Assembly: GCF_036850765.1 (NCBI RefSeq) | Contig: NC_089492.1 | Coordinates: 164,546,296-164,610,295 of the forward strand | Length of the DNA stretch: 64,000 bases | Reading direction: 5' to 3' | Source of the DNA: Saccopteryx bilineata | Lineage: Eukaryota > Chordata > Mammalia > Chiroptera > Emballonuridae | In this document: piece after piece, positions 48,801 to 55,499 of the stretch | How the letters are laid out: every line of letters begins with the position of its first letter | Position numbering within the stretch: the first letter of the stretch is position 1 | Made by a program: the position numbers and the translations under genes | Notes under the pieces: generated by a model | Databases searched by the model: none | What the model saw: the letters and a program-made list of their open reading frames with translations, nothing else | What the model was told of the DNA's origin: nothing

Positions 48801-49155
48801 TCCTCTCTGATTGTGGCTTTCAGAATTTCACGTAAAAGAACACAGTAGAACCTAAAACCTGGCTATCTTGCCCAAAGGAAAAAGACTTCCCCTCTAGGAG
48901 CACACACATAAAAAAAGCTCACTCTCTTCTGCCTCTCCCTCAAATACCCACACATCAACATCGACCCAGCTGATTTTGGCTTACCTTCTCTCCTTTTCTT
49001 AAGTCCCATATGAAAACATGTTCACAGGCCGGTACTGCCACATAGCGTCCTTTTTCACCACGCAGTGTCACAAAGACAATATTGCCTTTTTGGCTGCCAA
49101 TAAGGCCAAAGACTGCACTGGCAACATAGCGTAAGTACTGCTTGGTGAGCCCCAT
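21692..49155 (-). CDS. WDR3: WD repeat-containing protein 3 (WDR3, Utp12/Dip2 homologue), complete, 26 coding exons
   Basis: ATG at 49155-49153 ([11 protein letters not shown]), stop at 21694-21692. The coding exons sum to 2829 nt, that is 942 residues plus stop; human WDR3 is, from memory, 943. Every splice phase joins without frameshift or stop. The protein has two WD40 propellers (about residues 1-325 and 367-715; WD motifs such as [34 protein letters not shown]), a Lys-rich linker (318-330), a charged stretch (715-790), a C-terminal Utp12 domain (about 800-905) and a basic tail [12 protein letters not shown]. In yeast Utp12 belongs to the UTP-B subcomplex of the small-subunit processome, acting in the nucleolus on 18S pre-rRNA. 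It is transcribed from the CpG-rich promoter near 53,600. One intron has a GC donor. One codon is missing near residue 730 relative to human (AKED versus AKG). Confidence 0.96.
22130..22223 (-). CDS. WDR3: WDR3 exon 26, residues 860-891
   Basis: 94 nt after CTATTAG. It encodes [24 protein letters not shown] sequence ending KVRQVR, donor GTGAGT. End of the Utp12 domain. Confidence 0.93.
22976..23047. mobile_element. Short mariner-like MITE, 72 bp
   Basis: Inverted ends CTGCTCACAAAACTAGGGGA and CCAAAATTTTGTGGGCAG, with TA on both sides. An internally deleted relative of 46878-47128. Confidence 0.7.
23082..23330 (-). mobile_element. SINE, type 3, with doubled poly-T start
   Basis: Head at 23330 reading leftward. 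Target-site duplication TGAACATGAATTTT at 23068 and 23331. The WDR3 intron 3' of exon 25 hosts it. Confidence 0.9.
23515..23895 (+). mobile_element. VES-like SINE, type 1
   Basis: GGCCCTAGCCGGTTGGCTTA head and A-rich tail, inside a WDR3 intron, antisense to the gene. Confidence 0.88.
24235..24363 (-). CDS. WDR3: WDR3 exon 25, residues 817-860
   Basis: 129 nt after CTCTTCAG. It encodes [33 protein letters not shown] and FFLLR. Core of the Utp12 domain. A 102-codon plus-strand ORF at 24093-24401 is only its shadow. Confidence 0.94.
25216..25259 (-). CDS. WDR3: WDR3 exon 24, residues 803-817
   Basis: 44-nt micro-exon after [20 protein letters not shown] and two bases of the next Ser. Conserved Utp12-domain helix. 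Confidence 0.92.
25380..25545 (+). repeat. MIR-like fragment
   Basis: GCCCCTGACCAGCTACGTCACC and TGTCTGTCAGATGAAGACAG fit a diverged MIR. Confidence 0.45.
25663..26010. mobile_element. hAT-like nonautonomous DNA transposon (CAGGGGTAGTCAACCT ends)
   Basis: Ends CAGGGGTAGTCAACCT and AGGTTGACTAAGACTG. Internal GCGCCCCCTAGTGGGCGGTA. A second copy lies at 52307-52646. Confidence 0.8.
26249..26296 (-). CDS. WDR3: WDR3 exon 23, residues 787-802
   Basis: 48 nt after [24 protein letters not shown], then GTGAGT. Start of the Utp12 domain. Confidence 0.93.
26772..26864 (-). CDS. WDR3: WDR3 exon 22, residues 756-786
   Basis: 93 nt after GCCTGCAG... read on the minus strand as CTGCAG|GCTG. It encodes [20 protein letters not shown] and [11 protein letters not shown], a charged helix. 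The donor GTTGAC is weak but phase and homology fix it. Confidence 0.93.
27313..27378 (-). CDS. WDR3: WDR3 exon 21, residues 734-755
   Basis: 66 nt after [24 protein letters not shown] and IETVKA, donor GTAAGT. Confidence 0.93.
27807..27854 (-). CDS. WDR3: WDR3 exon 20, residues 718-733
   Basis: 48 nt: [16 protein letters not shown]. One codon shorter than the human wording that I remember (AKED then QPA). Charged helix. Confidence 0.9.
28105..28272 (-). mobile_element. SINE, type 3, shortened
   Basis: Head (GCCTGACCTGTGGTGG reversed) at 28272, within the WDR3 intron between exons 19 and 20... upstream side of exon 19. Confidence 0.7.
28302..28436 (-). CDS. WDR3: WDR3 exon 19, residues 673-717
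   Basis: 135 nt, 45 codons after CTCTCCAG. It encodes [20 protein letters not shown] and [19 protein letters not shown], closing the second propeller. Confidence 0.95.
28575..28686 (-). CDS. WDR3: WDR3 exon 18, residues 635-672
   Basis: 112 nt after CTTTTCAG. It encodes [19 protein letters not shown] and [16 protein letters not shown]. Confidence 0.95.
28899..28999 (-). CDS. WDR3: WDR3 exon 17, residues 602-635
   Basis: 101 nt after CCTCATAG. It encodes [18 protein letters not shown] and [13 protein letters not shown]. Confidence 0.95.
29990..30325 (+). mobile_element. L1 3'-end fragment
   Basis: GTGGTGACTGCCAGGGGAG, ACAATACAGTGTACTAGCAC and CACCTGAAACCTCTATAATT follow the L1 3' UTR of laurasiatherian mammals, ending in an A-rich tail. 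Confidence 0.7.
30397..30453 (-). CDS. WDR3: WDR3 exon 16, residues 583-601
   Basis: 57 nt, 19 codons: [19 protein letters not shown], then GTAAGT. The last residue is Tyr where I remember His (DISHDG) in human WDR3. Confidence 0.93.
30990..31364 (+). mobile_element. VES-like SINE, type 1, well preserved
   Basis: GGCCCTGGCCGGTTGGCTCA head with intact A and B boxes. Target-site duplication TTATAAACAAGGC at 30977 and 31365. Directly followed by another SINE. Confidence 0.94.
31376..31536 (+). mobile_element. SINE, type 3, shortened
   Basis: GCTGACCTGTGGTGGCACA head abutting the preceding SINE. Short TC tract and A-rich end. Confidence 0.8.
31702..31837 (-). CDS. WDR3: WDR3 exon 15, residues 537-582
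   Basis: 136 nt after GGTGCAG. It encodes [18 protein letters not shown] and [17 protein letters not shown]. Confidence 0.95.
31974..32059 (-). CDS. WDR3: WDR3 exon 14, residues 509-537, followed by a GC donor
   Basis: 86 nt after GTTTTCAG. It encodes [20 protein letters not shown] and KDENSPQK. The frame requires a splice after AAGAG with donor GCGAGT, so the intron 31838-31973 is of the GC-AG class. Confidence 0.94.
32516..32872 (+). mobile_element. SINE, type 2, well preserved
   Basis: Target-site duplication AAGAAAATTAGTCTC, 15 bp and perfect, at 32501 and 32873. Confidence 0.94.
32913..33281. mobile_element. hAT-like DNA transposon (CAGGGGTCTCAAACTC ends)
   Basis: Starts CAGGGGTCTCAAACTCAA and ends CGAGTTTGAGACCCCTG, with a perfect 8-bp duplication GTGTAAAG on each side. 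No transposase frame, so nonautonomous. Confidence 0.92.
33530..33945 (+). mobile_element. VES-like SINE, type 1, diverged
   Basis: GGCCTTGGCTGGTGGCTCAG head with ATGCAGGAGTCTGTCTCTC near the A-rich end. Confidence 0.78.
34657..34758 (-). CDS. WDR3: WDR3 exon 13, residues 475-508
   Basis: 102 nt, 34 codons after CTCCGCAG. It encodes [16 protein letters not shown] and [16 protein letters not shown]. Confidence 0.95.
35548..35930 (+). mobile_element. VES-like SINE, type 1
   Basis: GGCCCTGGCCAATTGGCTCA head, about 20-base A tail, GGAAAAC on both sides. Confidence 0.9.
36230..36490 (-). repeat. MIR fragment
   Basis: TAGGTAACTTGCCCCAGGTT followed by CACACAGCCAGTGAGTGG is the MIR core. A second MIR-like stretch follows to 36,490. 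Confidence 0.65.
36822..36915 (-). CDS. WDR3: WDR3 exon 12, residues 443-474
   Basis: 94 nt after TGCCCCAG. It encodes [19 protein letters not shown] and [12 protein letters not shown]. Donor GTAAAC. Confidence 0.95.
37433..37449 (+). repeat. 17-base G homopolymer
   Basis: Uninterrupted run of G inside a WDR3 intron. Confidence 0.9.
37882..38112 (-). CDS. WDR3: WDR3 exon 11, residues 366-443
   Basis: 231 nt, the longest coding exon. It encodes [34 protein letters not shown] and SIKIWN, opening the second propeller. Donor GTTTGT. Confidence 0.96.
38656..38763 (-). CDS. WDR3: WDR3 exon 10, residues 330-366
   Basis: 108 nt after CCCTCTAG. Acidic [19 protein letters not shown] and NIKTSAKIK link the two propellers. 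Donor GTGAGT. Confidence 0.94.
39789..39886 (-). CDS. WDR3: WDR3 exon 9, residues 298-330
   Basis: 98 nt after CTTTCTAG. After SVLELFCIL it runs into the Lys/Met-rich [14 protein letters not shown], a likely nuclear/nucleolar targeting linker (inference). Confidence 0.94.
39970..40130 (+). repeat. MIR-like fragment
   Basis: TTAATCTCTCTGGGTTGACT and CATCTTGTAAAGTGGGGGTG fit the MIR 3' part. Confidence 0.5.
40313..40414 (-). CDS. WDR3: WDR3 exon 8, residues 264-297
   Basis: 102 nt, 34 codons after CTCTGTAG. It encodes [20 protein letters not shown] and RILACH, then GTGAGT. Confidence 0.95.
40592..40705 (-). CDS. WDR3: WDR3 exon 7, residues 226-263
   Basis: 114 nt, 38 codons. An acidic, low-complexity insert in the first propeller ([22 protein letters not shown]), a known loop of this protein. 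Donor GTGATT. Confidence 0.93.
41561..41656 (-). CDS. WDR3: WDR3 exon 6, residues 194-225
   Basis: 96 nt, 32 codons after CTCTGCAG. It encodes [19 protein letters not shown] and [11 protein letters not shown], donor GTGATT. Confidence 0.95.
42215..42293 (-). CDS. WDR3: WDR3 exon 5, residues 167-193
   Basis: 79 nt after CTTTTAG. It encodes [16 protein letters not shown] and MVGHRTE, ending GAG|GTACGT. Confidence 0.95.
42758..42963. mobile_element. hAT-like DNA transposon, relative of 17206
   Basis: Shares CAGAGCCAAATGTCAACAG, GAGAGCCAAATTTTTTAA and GGGGCCAAAGAGCTGCATGT with the 17.2-kb copy. The ends are decayed. Confidence 0.7.
43630..43690 (+). repeat. 21-bp tandem repeat, about 2.9 units
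   Basis: GACAGCTCATTCTACAGAGTG twice, then a diverged GACAGCTCGGTCTATAGAAG. Intronic. Confidence 0.85.
43959..44077 (-). CDS. WDR3: WDR3 exon 4, residues 128-167
   Basis: 119 nt after CCCTTTAG, ending AGTAG|GTAAGG. It encodes [14 protein letters not shown] and [13 protein letters not shown], a full WD/GH blade transition. Confidence 0.95.
44421..44745 (-). mobile_element. VES-like SINE, type 1
   Basis: Target-site duplication CTGCTCTCAATT at 44409 and 44746; T run at the left. Same strand as WDR3. Confidence 0.93.
45290..45597 (+). mobile_element. VES-like SINE, type 1, with internal deletion
   Basis: GCCCCGGCCGGTTGGCTCAG head; target-site duplication AATGATATTA at 45280 and 45598. The middle section (GCAGCCGAGGCTCC-like) is missing. 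Confidence 0.92.
45660..45785 (+). repeat. L1 3' UTR-like fragment
   Basis: TTTTATTGAGAATTGATAT and GTGAAATGATTACCACAGTA resemble older L1 tails. Confidence 0.5.
45829..46045 (+). mobile_element. SINE, type 3
   Basis: GCCTGACCTGTGGTGGCGCA head, long A/AAAT tail. Confidence 0.88.
46878..47128. mobile_element. Mariner-like nonautonomous element, 251 bp
   Basis: Inverted ends CTGCTCACAAAAATTAGGGG and CTTAATTTTTGTGAGCAG flanked by TA. No transposase frame. Confidence 0.8.
47134..47444 (-). mobile_element. SINE, type 2, inserted at the edge of the mariner-like element
   Basis: Target-site duplication TGTGAGCAGTATAT at 47120 and 47445, which copies the end of the mariner-like element. The SINE is therefore the younger of the two. 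Confidence 0.92.
47857..48066 (-). CDS. WDR3: WDR3 exon 3, residues 58-127
   Basis: 210 nt, 70 whole codons after TGATTTCAG. It holds [21 protein letters not shown] and the [13 protein letters not shown] blade start, first propeller. Confidence 0.95.
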
Positions 49156-49165
49156 GGTAGAAGGT
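48985..49165 (-). CDS. WDR3: WDR3 exon 2 with the start codon, residues 1-57
   Basis: Acceptor GGTTTCAG, then ACCTTCTACC and ATG at 49155. It encodes 57 codons to DLRKGEK|GTAAGC. The start context ACCATGG is a good Kozak match (A at -3, G at +4). It opens the first propeller with [10 protein letters not shown]. Confidence 0.95.
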
Positions 49166-50214
49166 CTGAAACCACAGGGGTGGCAGCTGTGTAGGCAAAT
49201 GAAGAAAACTCAGTTCTGCAGGTACTTTGGTTCTACTGGGCTAGCGAACACCCCGTTTATCATGTGGTTAACCTATATAATAAATCATGGCATAAGATAC
49301 TTGGACATCTTAATTTTTTATTCATTGGTGGTTCAACATGTAATTCCTCATTCATCAAGCTGCAATCTGGTCACACTGTGACATCCCCCCACAAATATCT
49401 GACATGAGGCCACACTGTCGCTAAACAATTAGCTTCTGCCCATTCTATCACCATCTAAATTTTTATAGAGATTGAAAGCCTGAGACTGAAAATATTTATC
49501 AACGAACATTTATTGTAAACTTACTAATTAATTAGACAAGAGCTGTTGTAGATGCTAGAGAAACAGGAAAGCAAATGCCCTGACCCCAGGGCACTCACCT
49601 TCCGGCACAGTGATTCTCAGACCCTAGCAAGAGCCCAGAGCATCCGGGGGCTTACAGAAAAAGATTTCAGGGTACCACCGCCACCTCCCCCTCCCCAGTG
49701 CCCATTTCTGATTCAGAAGGTCTGCAGTGGAGCCCAGGACTTTCCATTTCTAACACGTTCCCAAGTGCTGCTGCTGTGATACCTCGCTTTGAGATCTACT
49801 GTTCTAGAACAGCCCTTGATTTCCAAGCCAGGGCAGCCATGCCCCATAGCACAGAAAATGGAATGGTAACCTGGCACACTATCTTTGAAGGATGTCATAG
49901 TTCCTCCACTAAACCACATTCACTGAAAACACTGGTTATGGATAAAAGAGACAAGGCATGAAGGAGATAACAAGCCAAGCCCATGTGCTCTTGATATGGA
50001 AAAGTGAAAGTATGCCCCCAAACACCCATACAACTTAAAAAACATGATAATCACTTACTGGCCTCTTTTTTCTTACCATAGGAACTAACATAAGTCAGTT
50101 AAAAATCAAGGAAAGATACCATTAACATGGCGGCAATGCTCTTAGCCTATGCCATTTGATCAATATTTTCCAGTTCATCTTGTTCCTAAACTGTCATTGT
50201 TCCTTATGGTAATC

Positions 50215-50480
50215 TTTGACCATCTGCTCACTCTTTCCACAGTATTTCTCTTAGAGACTGCCTTGGCCCAGGTACTACCACATCTCTATTTCCAGTCTTG
50301 TCCACATCTGTGAATACTAATTAGACATCCCATTTGAATAACTTGCAGCATAATGTTTAACATGTCTAAAAACAAACCTACTTTGATTCCTTAACCCTTC
50401 TTATTTTTTTCTGATTCTATGATATACAAACCTCCTAGTCATTCAGGCTCAAAACCTTATAGTAACCTTTGGTTGATCAA
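50215..50480 (+). repeat. L2 (LINE2) fragment
   Basis: Words such as TAACATGTCTAAAAACAAACC and CCTAGTCATTCAGGCTCAAAA fit the L2 3' part. Confidence 0.5.
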
Positions 50481-50494
50481 TAAAAAATATTGTT

Positions 50495-50823
50495 GTCTGA
50501 TCAGTGGGGATGTAGTAGATAGTCGACCTGGGATGCTGAGGTCACAAGTTCAAAACCCTGAGGTCACCAGCCTGAGCGTGGGGTCCTTGGTTAGAGTGTG
50601 GAATCATCAACATGATCCCATGGTTATTGGCTTGAGCCCAAAGGTCACTGGCTTGAGCAAGGGGTCAATGGGTGGGCTAAAGTACTCCCCCCTGCCCCGT
50701 CAAGGCATGCAAATAATCAATGAATAACTAACGTGATGCAACTACAAGTTTATGCTTTATGCTTCTCATCTCTCTCTTCCTGTCTCTCTCACTAAAAATA
50801 AAGTTAGATAAAACAAACAAATG
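50495..50823 (+). mobile_element. SINE, type 2, diverged
   Basis: 16-bp target-site duplication AATAAAAAATATTGTT at 50479 and 50824. Confidence 0.85.
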
Positions 50824-50859
50824 AATAAAAAATATTGTTATAGCAGCCAAGACTTAAAG

Positions 50860-51270
50860 AGTGTTTATTCATGACTCATGATGGGGGAACATCTGGATAA
50901 ACCCATTATAAGTTGAAAATATTGTGTCGAAAAATGCATTTAATGCATCCAACCTATGGAACATCACAACTCAGCCTAGTCTCCCTAAAATTTGCTCTGA
51001 ACGTTTGCATTAGTCTATAGTTGGGCCCAATCATTTAAGATAGCCAATCCACTGTAGTGTATCAGTTGTTTACCCTCATGATTGTGTGGCTGACTGGAAG
51101 CTACAGCTCACTGCCACTGCCTTGCTCATGAGTATCATGCAGCACAGAGTTAGCCCGGGAAAAGATCAGAGTTCTAAATTTGAAGTAAGGTTTGTAGAGA
51201 ATGCATATCACTTTCCCATCATGGTAAAGTAGAAAAATCCTAAGTTGGGACTGTCTCACTGTCTGTATAT
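50860..51270. mobile_element. Tigger-like DNA transposon fossil
   Basis: AAGTTGAAAATATTGTGTCG, AATGCATTTAATGCATCC, CAGCCTAGTCTCCC and TAAAGTAGAAAAATCCTAAG resemble the old eutherian Tigger/pogo group. The boundaries are uncertain. Confidence 0.5.
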
Positions 51271-51417
51271 GTTACCTAAAACATGCACAAAACTGAGTAA
51301 ACATATACCGTTGTTTAGTTACTACATATAGCAATTGAGTTAATTAAATGCATTCATATACATAAAGCATTTAGAAGGGCATCTAGCATTGTGTAAATAT
51401 AAGTATGAAAAATTCTA

Positions 51418-51632
51418 GCCTGAACTATGGTGGCACAGTGGATAAAGTGTTGACCTGAAATGCTGAAGTCGCAGGTTTGAAGCCACAGGCTTGCCTGGTC
51501 AAGGCATATCTGGGAGTTGAGGCTTCCTGCTCAACTGGGGGGAACATCCCCATTATAAGTTGAAAATATCCTCCTTCTTTCTCTCTTTCTTCTCTCCCTC
51601 TAAAAATGAATAAATAAAAAAATCTAAAAAAA
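51418..51632 (+). mobile_element. SINE, type 3, with a foreign insert
   Basis: GCCTGAACTATGGTGGCACA head and ATGAATAAATAAA tail. The middle (about 51536-51570) is not SINE but matches DNA at 50882-50921. Confidence 0.82.
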
Positions 51633-51639
51633 CCTCACC

Positions 51640-51815
51640 ATAATCTTACAAGGCAGGTACTGCCCTTATCCCCATTTCACAGACCAGTAAACTAGGCAGA
51701 GATGTGAAACTGCAAGCCCAATAACATTTAGTGAGTTTTAAGTGCCAAAACCAGATTCCAATCCCGTCTAACTCCAACATTTCTTCTTTTAACCACTAGG
51801 CTACACTGCTTCTCT
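51640..51815 (-). repeat. MIR fragment
   Basis: CTTATCCCCATTTCACAGAC and AACCACTAGGCTACACTGCT fit MIR. Confidence 0.6.
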
Positions 51816-51894
51816 TTGCCTGTTTTCTTTAGTCAGAAACATCCATTGAGCTGATTGTTTCTCCTTTCTCTCTTCCATTTTCTGTTCCAGTTCT

Positions 51895-52237
51895 TTTTTT
51901 TTTTTTTTTTTTTACAGAGACAGAGAGTGAGTCAAAGACAGAGATAGACAGGGACAGACAGACAGGAATGGAGAGAGATGAGAAGCATCAATCATTAGTT
52001 TTTCATTGCGTGTTGCAACAGCTTAGTTGTTCATTGATTGCTTTATATGTGCCTTGACCGCGGGCCTTCAGCAGACGGAGTAGCCCCTTGTTGGAGCCAG
52101 CGATCTTGGGTTCAAGCTGGTGGGCTTTTACTCAAACCAGATGAGCCCGTGCTCAAGCTGGCAACCTCGAGGTCTCGAACCTGGGTCCTCTGCATCCCAG
52201 TCCGACGCTCTATCCACTGCGCCACCGCCTGGTCAGG
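51895..52237 (-). mobile_element. SINE, type 2
   Basis: CTGTTCCAGTT on both sides; T run at the left and GCCTGACCAGGCGGTGG reversed at the right. Confidence 0.9.
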
Positions 52238-52306
52238 CTGTTCCAGTTTCTTTATCAGAGCTCCTGCACTGGTTTTCCATGTAGCTTCTCCACCTGCATG
52301 GTTTAC

Positions 52307-52646
52307 CAGGGGTAGTCAACCTTTTTATACCTACCGTCCACTTTTGTATCTCTGTTAGTAGTAAAAATTTTCTAACCGCCCACCGGTTCCACAGTAATGG
52401 TGATTTATAAAGTAGGGAAGTAACTTTATAAAATTTATAAAGCAGTTACAGCAAGTTAAAGCATATAATAATTACTTACCAAGTACTTTATGTCGGGTTT
52501 TCGCTAAGTTTGGCAGAATAAATCTTTAGAAAACTTACTATAGTTAAATCTATCTTTTTATTTATACTTTGGTTGCTCCGCTACCGCCCACCATGATAGC
52601 TGGAACACCCACTAGTGGGCGGTAGGGACCAGGTTGACTACCACTG
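52307..52646. mobile_element. hAT-like DNA transposon, second copy of the 25663 family
   Basis: CAGGGGTAGTCAACCTTTTT start and AGGTTGACTACCACTG end. Colinear with 25663-26010 throughout. Confidence 0.85.
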
Positions 52647-53468
52647 GTTTATACTATTTTCATTTAAAAGCCATAACGCTACCACGTTAACCTTTTCAGA
52701 CGCACTGTCTCTACCCCAAAGCCCTTGAGAAAGCTAAAGTGTTTGCATTTTCTAAGAGCTCAATTCTATCTATCCGTGTTTATTTCTTGCACAATCTCTT
52801 GTCAGGCCAGCTGGTTTCCATCCTTGGCCTGCAACCTACCCTTCTGAGTGTTCCTGCCACCACAACAAACATTCTCTCCTCTACTTATTTTAATCAGCAT
52901 TGTCCTCTGAGGCCCAATCCTTCAGGGCTAGTACAATCCTTGCAGCCTCTTCCATTGCCTCAACACTTAACTTGTCTTCCATACAATCTGGCATCGACCA
53001 GTTGTCTCACGGGCACAGACAGAGAGAGATCACGGCCTCTCTTCGGCTCCCCTACCATCTCTGTTTTCTAACCCAGTCCTCAAATATGTTGCTTCGAGGG
53101 TGGATGCACTGAAGGGCTGCGACGTGGTAATAGACCTATCAGACGTCCCAAAACCGAGTTTTCAGTCAGGCGAGGGTCAGAGGGACTCCGCACGCCGACC
53201 ACACTGCCGGAGAATCCTCGGGTGAACCCGTGCACCTGCGGGTCAGGCGGCACTAAGCGGCACACACCAACCCCGGACGTACGCGGGCGATCTCCTGGTA
53301 CTCGGAGGGGCGCGTGATCGCCCCAGTTTCCCTCCACCCCAGCGACTATCCCCATGTACCCCTCGCCTGGTCTGCTGCTGGCACCACGAAGGCATCAGCC
53401 AGGACCAGCCAAACCCGAGTCGAGGGGAAAAGCCTTCGGCTACCTAGAATTTAAGGCTCTCACTCACC

Positions 53469-53640
53469 TCGGCCTCCACGAGGTTTCTGGCCGCTGGAAC
53501 CCGCCCACCAGACCCACCCCTTCCGGGTCGGCTCCAGGATCCTTTTCCTTCCGACGTTCCCAGAGCCTCCGAGGCGGAAATGACGTAAACCAGGCTCTGA
53601 TTGGTGAACGCCGGCCGCGAACGGAAGTCGATGTTTCGCA
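53469..53640 (-). other. WDR3: WDR3 noncoding exon 1 and transcription start region
   Basis: On the minus strand a strong donor GCCGAG|GTGAGTG lies with its last exon base at 53468, in the CpG island and 4.3 kb upstream of exon 2, which begins a few bases before the ATG. Human WDR3 likewise has a noncoding first exon. The 5' limit is inferred. Confidence 0.6.
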
Positions 53641-53659
53641 GCTCAGAGCTCTTGCAGCT

Positions 53660-54071
53660 GATCGCACCGGCTTCCTGGGACTTTGACTTGCTTTATCCCG
53701 GGGGCTGTCGGAGGATGCCGCTTCGCCGCTTTCTACGAGGAGCTTAACCGGGCCCGCCTACCGCGCGGATGGGACCGCAGGAGCGCTGTGAGAGACTGGC
53801 CGAAGGCCAGGAGGGATGGAGGCGGAGCGGACCGGGGGCGCGGCGGGAGGCGCCCGGGACTCGGTCCCGGCGGGGTGTGCGGGCCGAGGGTCGGTTCTGT
53901 CGGGTCTCTGCGAGAATGAGTCTGCCGCGTCTTCCCCAGCTGGCGGTCGGGTTCCTGTCGCCCGAGACGCTGTCGGGGACGGCATATTCTGGGGAAGAGA
54001 CAGAGAGGGTGGGCAGACCCGGCACAGCGGCCGTGGTGCTGGGGGTTGGGGGAACGGGCCTTGGGGTGCAG
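53660..54071 (+). other. Candidate first exon of the rightward gene (GDAP2), noncoding
   Basis: CpG-rich sequence right of the promoter with a possible donor TGCAG|GTGAAC at 54071. The reading frames here resemble nothing that I know, and I find no GDAP2 coding exon in the window, so the exon is probably 5' UTR. The boundaries are guesses. Confidence 0.3.
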
Positions 54072-54730
54072 GTGAACTAGGGCGGCGAGAGCCCTGCCGG
54101 TTGTAGTCCCAGAGCGGAGTCTGTTGCCGCGGGATGGATCGGGCGTCCCACGAACCGAGAGCAGTTCGAGTCGGGTGGGTCGGCGCTGAGCCCAGGATGC
54201 CGAGTTGTGTGGATCCCCGTGGTCCCTGGAGTGACACTGGTCTGGCTCTGTGTTTCCGCCGCCTGGCCGCTTGAGTGGCAAGTGACCAGAGCTGACTCCT
54301 CCTTGCTCGGTAATTGACGCGGTGGTCTGTCACCAGGTGGAGATGAGCTTTTCTCTCTTGCAGTTCTGTCCGCTTTTATTCTTGGGCTGCACAAAAGTGT
54401 TCAGAAATGAGCCCTGGTGTCTGTAACTGTGGAAAATTAAAGCTAATTTATAAGCTATACAAAAGAAATAAGCCTCAGCTTTTTGTTACTGAACAAGATA
54501 CCTGTGGTCAGTCTAGAAATTAGACTTTTACCTTATCTGATTTTCTTCAGACGTTTCTTGAATTTTTAATACATGTTCAGCTAGTCTTTTATGTTCAAGA
54601 AAATTACAATAGTAGAGAATGAATATGCAGCAGCATAAATGTTTTAAAACGATTACTGTGGGTTGAATGAATGTGAAGAAAGGAAATTGTGGCAACAGAC
54701 TATTTCAAAAATTTGGGGGGGAGGGGCGGG

Positions 54731-55030
54731 CTGACCAGGCGGTGGCGCAGTGGATAGAACTTTGGACTGGGACGCAGCCGGACCCAGGTTCAAAACACCG
54801 AGGTTGCTGGTTGAGCACGGGCTCATCTGGCTTGAGCCCAAAGGTCGCTGGCTTGAGCCCAAGGCCGCTGACTTGAGCAAGGGGTCATTTGCTCTGCTGT
54901 AGTTCCTTGATCCAGGCACGTATGAGAAAGCCATCAATGAACAACTAAATTGCTGCAACAAAGACATGATGCTTTTCATCTCTCTCCCTTCCTGTCTGTC
55001 CCTATCTGTTCCTCTCTCTGTCTCTGTCGC
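54731..55030 (+). mobile_element. SINE, type 2
   Basis: CTGACCAGGCGGTGGCGCAG head; similar (A)4TTTGGGGG-type sequence on both sides. Confidence 0.82.
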
Positions 55031-55168
55031 AAAAGTTTGGGGGAAGGGGAAGGGAGCATTTCGGTGTGAGTAGTTAATATCTCTTATAAGGTGATTATAT
55101 AAGGTGAGGTGATTATATTATTGTAATGAGAAAATGTCTGCCTGAGTAGAAAACCTAATAGTCTAGAT

Positions 55169-55489
55169 CAGGGGTCCCCAAACTACGGCTTCCATGCGGC
55201 CCCTGAAGCCATTTATCCGGCTCCCGCCGCACTTCCGGAAGGGGCACCTTTTTCATTGGTGGGGAGTGAGAGGAGCATAGTTCCCATTGAAATACTAGTC
55301 AGTTTGTTGATTTAAATTTACTTGTTCTTTATTTTAAATATTGTATTTGTTCCCATTTTGTTTTTTTACTTTAAAATAAGATATGTGCAATGTGCATAGG
55401 GATTTGTTCAGTTTTTTTTATAGTACTGCTCTCCAACGGTCTGAGGGACAGTGAACTGGCTCTCTGTGTAAAAAGTTTGGGGACCCCTG
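55169..55489. mobile_element. hAT-like DNA transposon (CAGGGGTCCCCAAACT ends)
   Basis: Inverted ends CAGGGGTCCCCAAACT and AGTTTGGGGACCCCTG and a perfect 8-bp duplication GTCTAGAT. Confidence 0.94.
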
Positions 55490-55499
55490 GTCTAGATAC

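Larger units (their letters stand above)
53450..54200. promoter_or_regulatory. CpG-rich bidirectional promoter, WDR3 (minus) and probably GDAP2 (plus)
   Basis: This is the only GC- and CpG-dense stretch in the window and has no repeats. Motifs lie in a tight cluster: a CRE/ATF site TGACGTAA at 53581, an inverted CCAAT box (ATTGG) at 53600, ETS-type CGGAAG at 53622 and TTCCTTCCG near 53546. There is no TATA box, as usual for housekeeping bidirectional promoters. WDR3 exon 1 reads leftward. GDAP2 as the rightward partner rests on remembered human and mouse gene order. Confidence 0.75.

Noticed and set aside
53733..54333. Long overlapping minus-strand ORFs of 182-191 codons
   Set aside because: CpG-island composition gives few stops; Arg/Pro/Ser-rich wording with no known domain.
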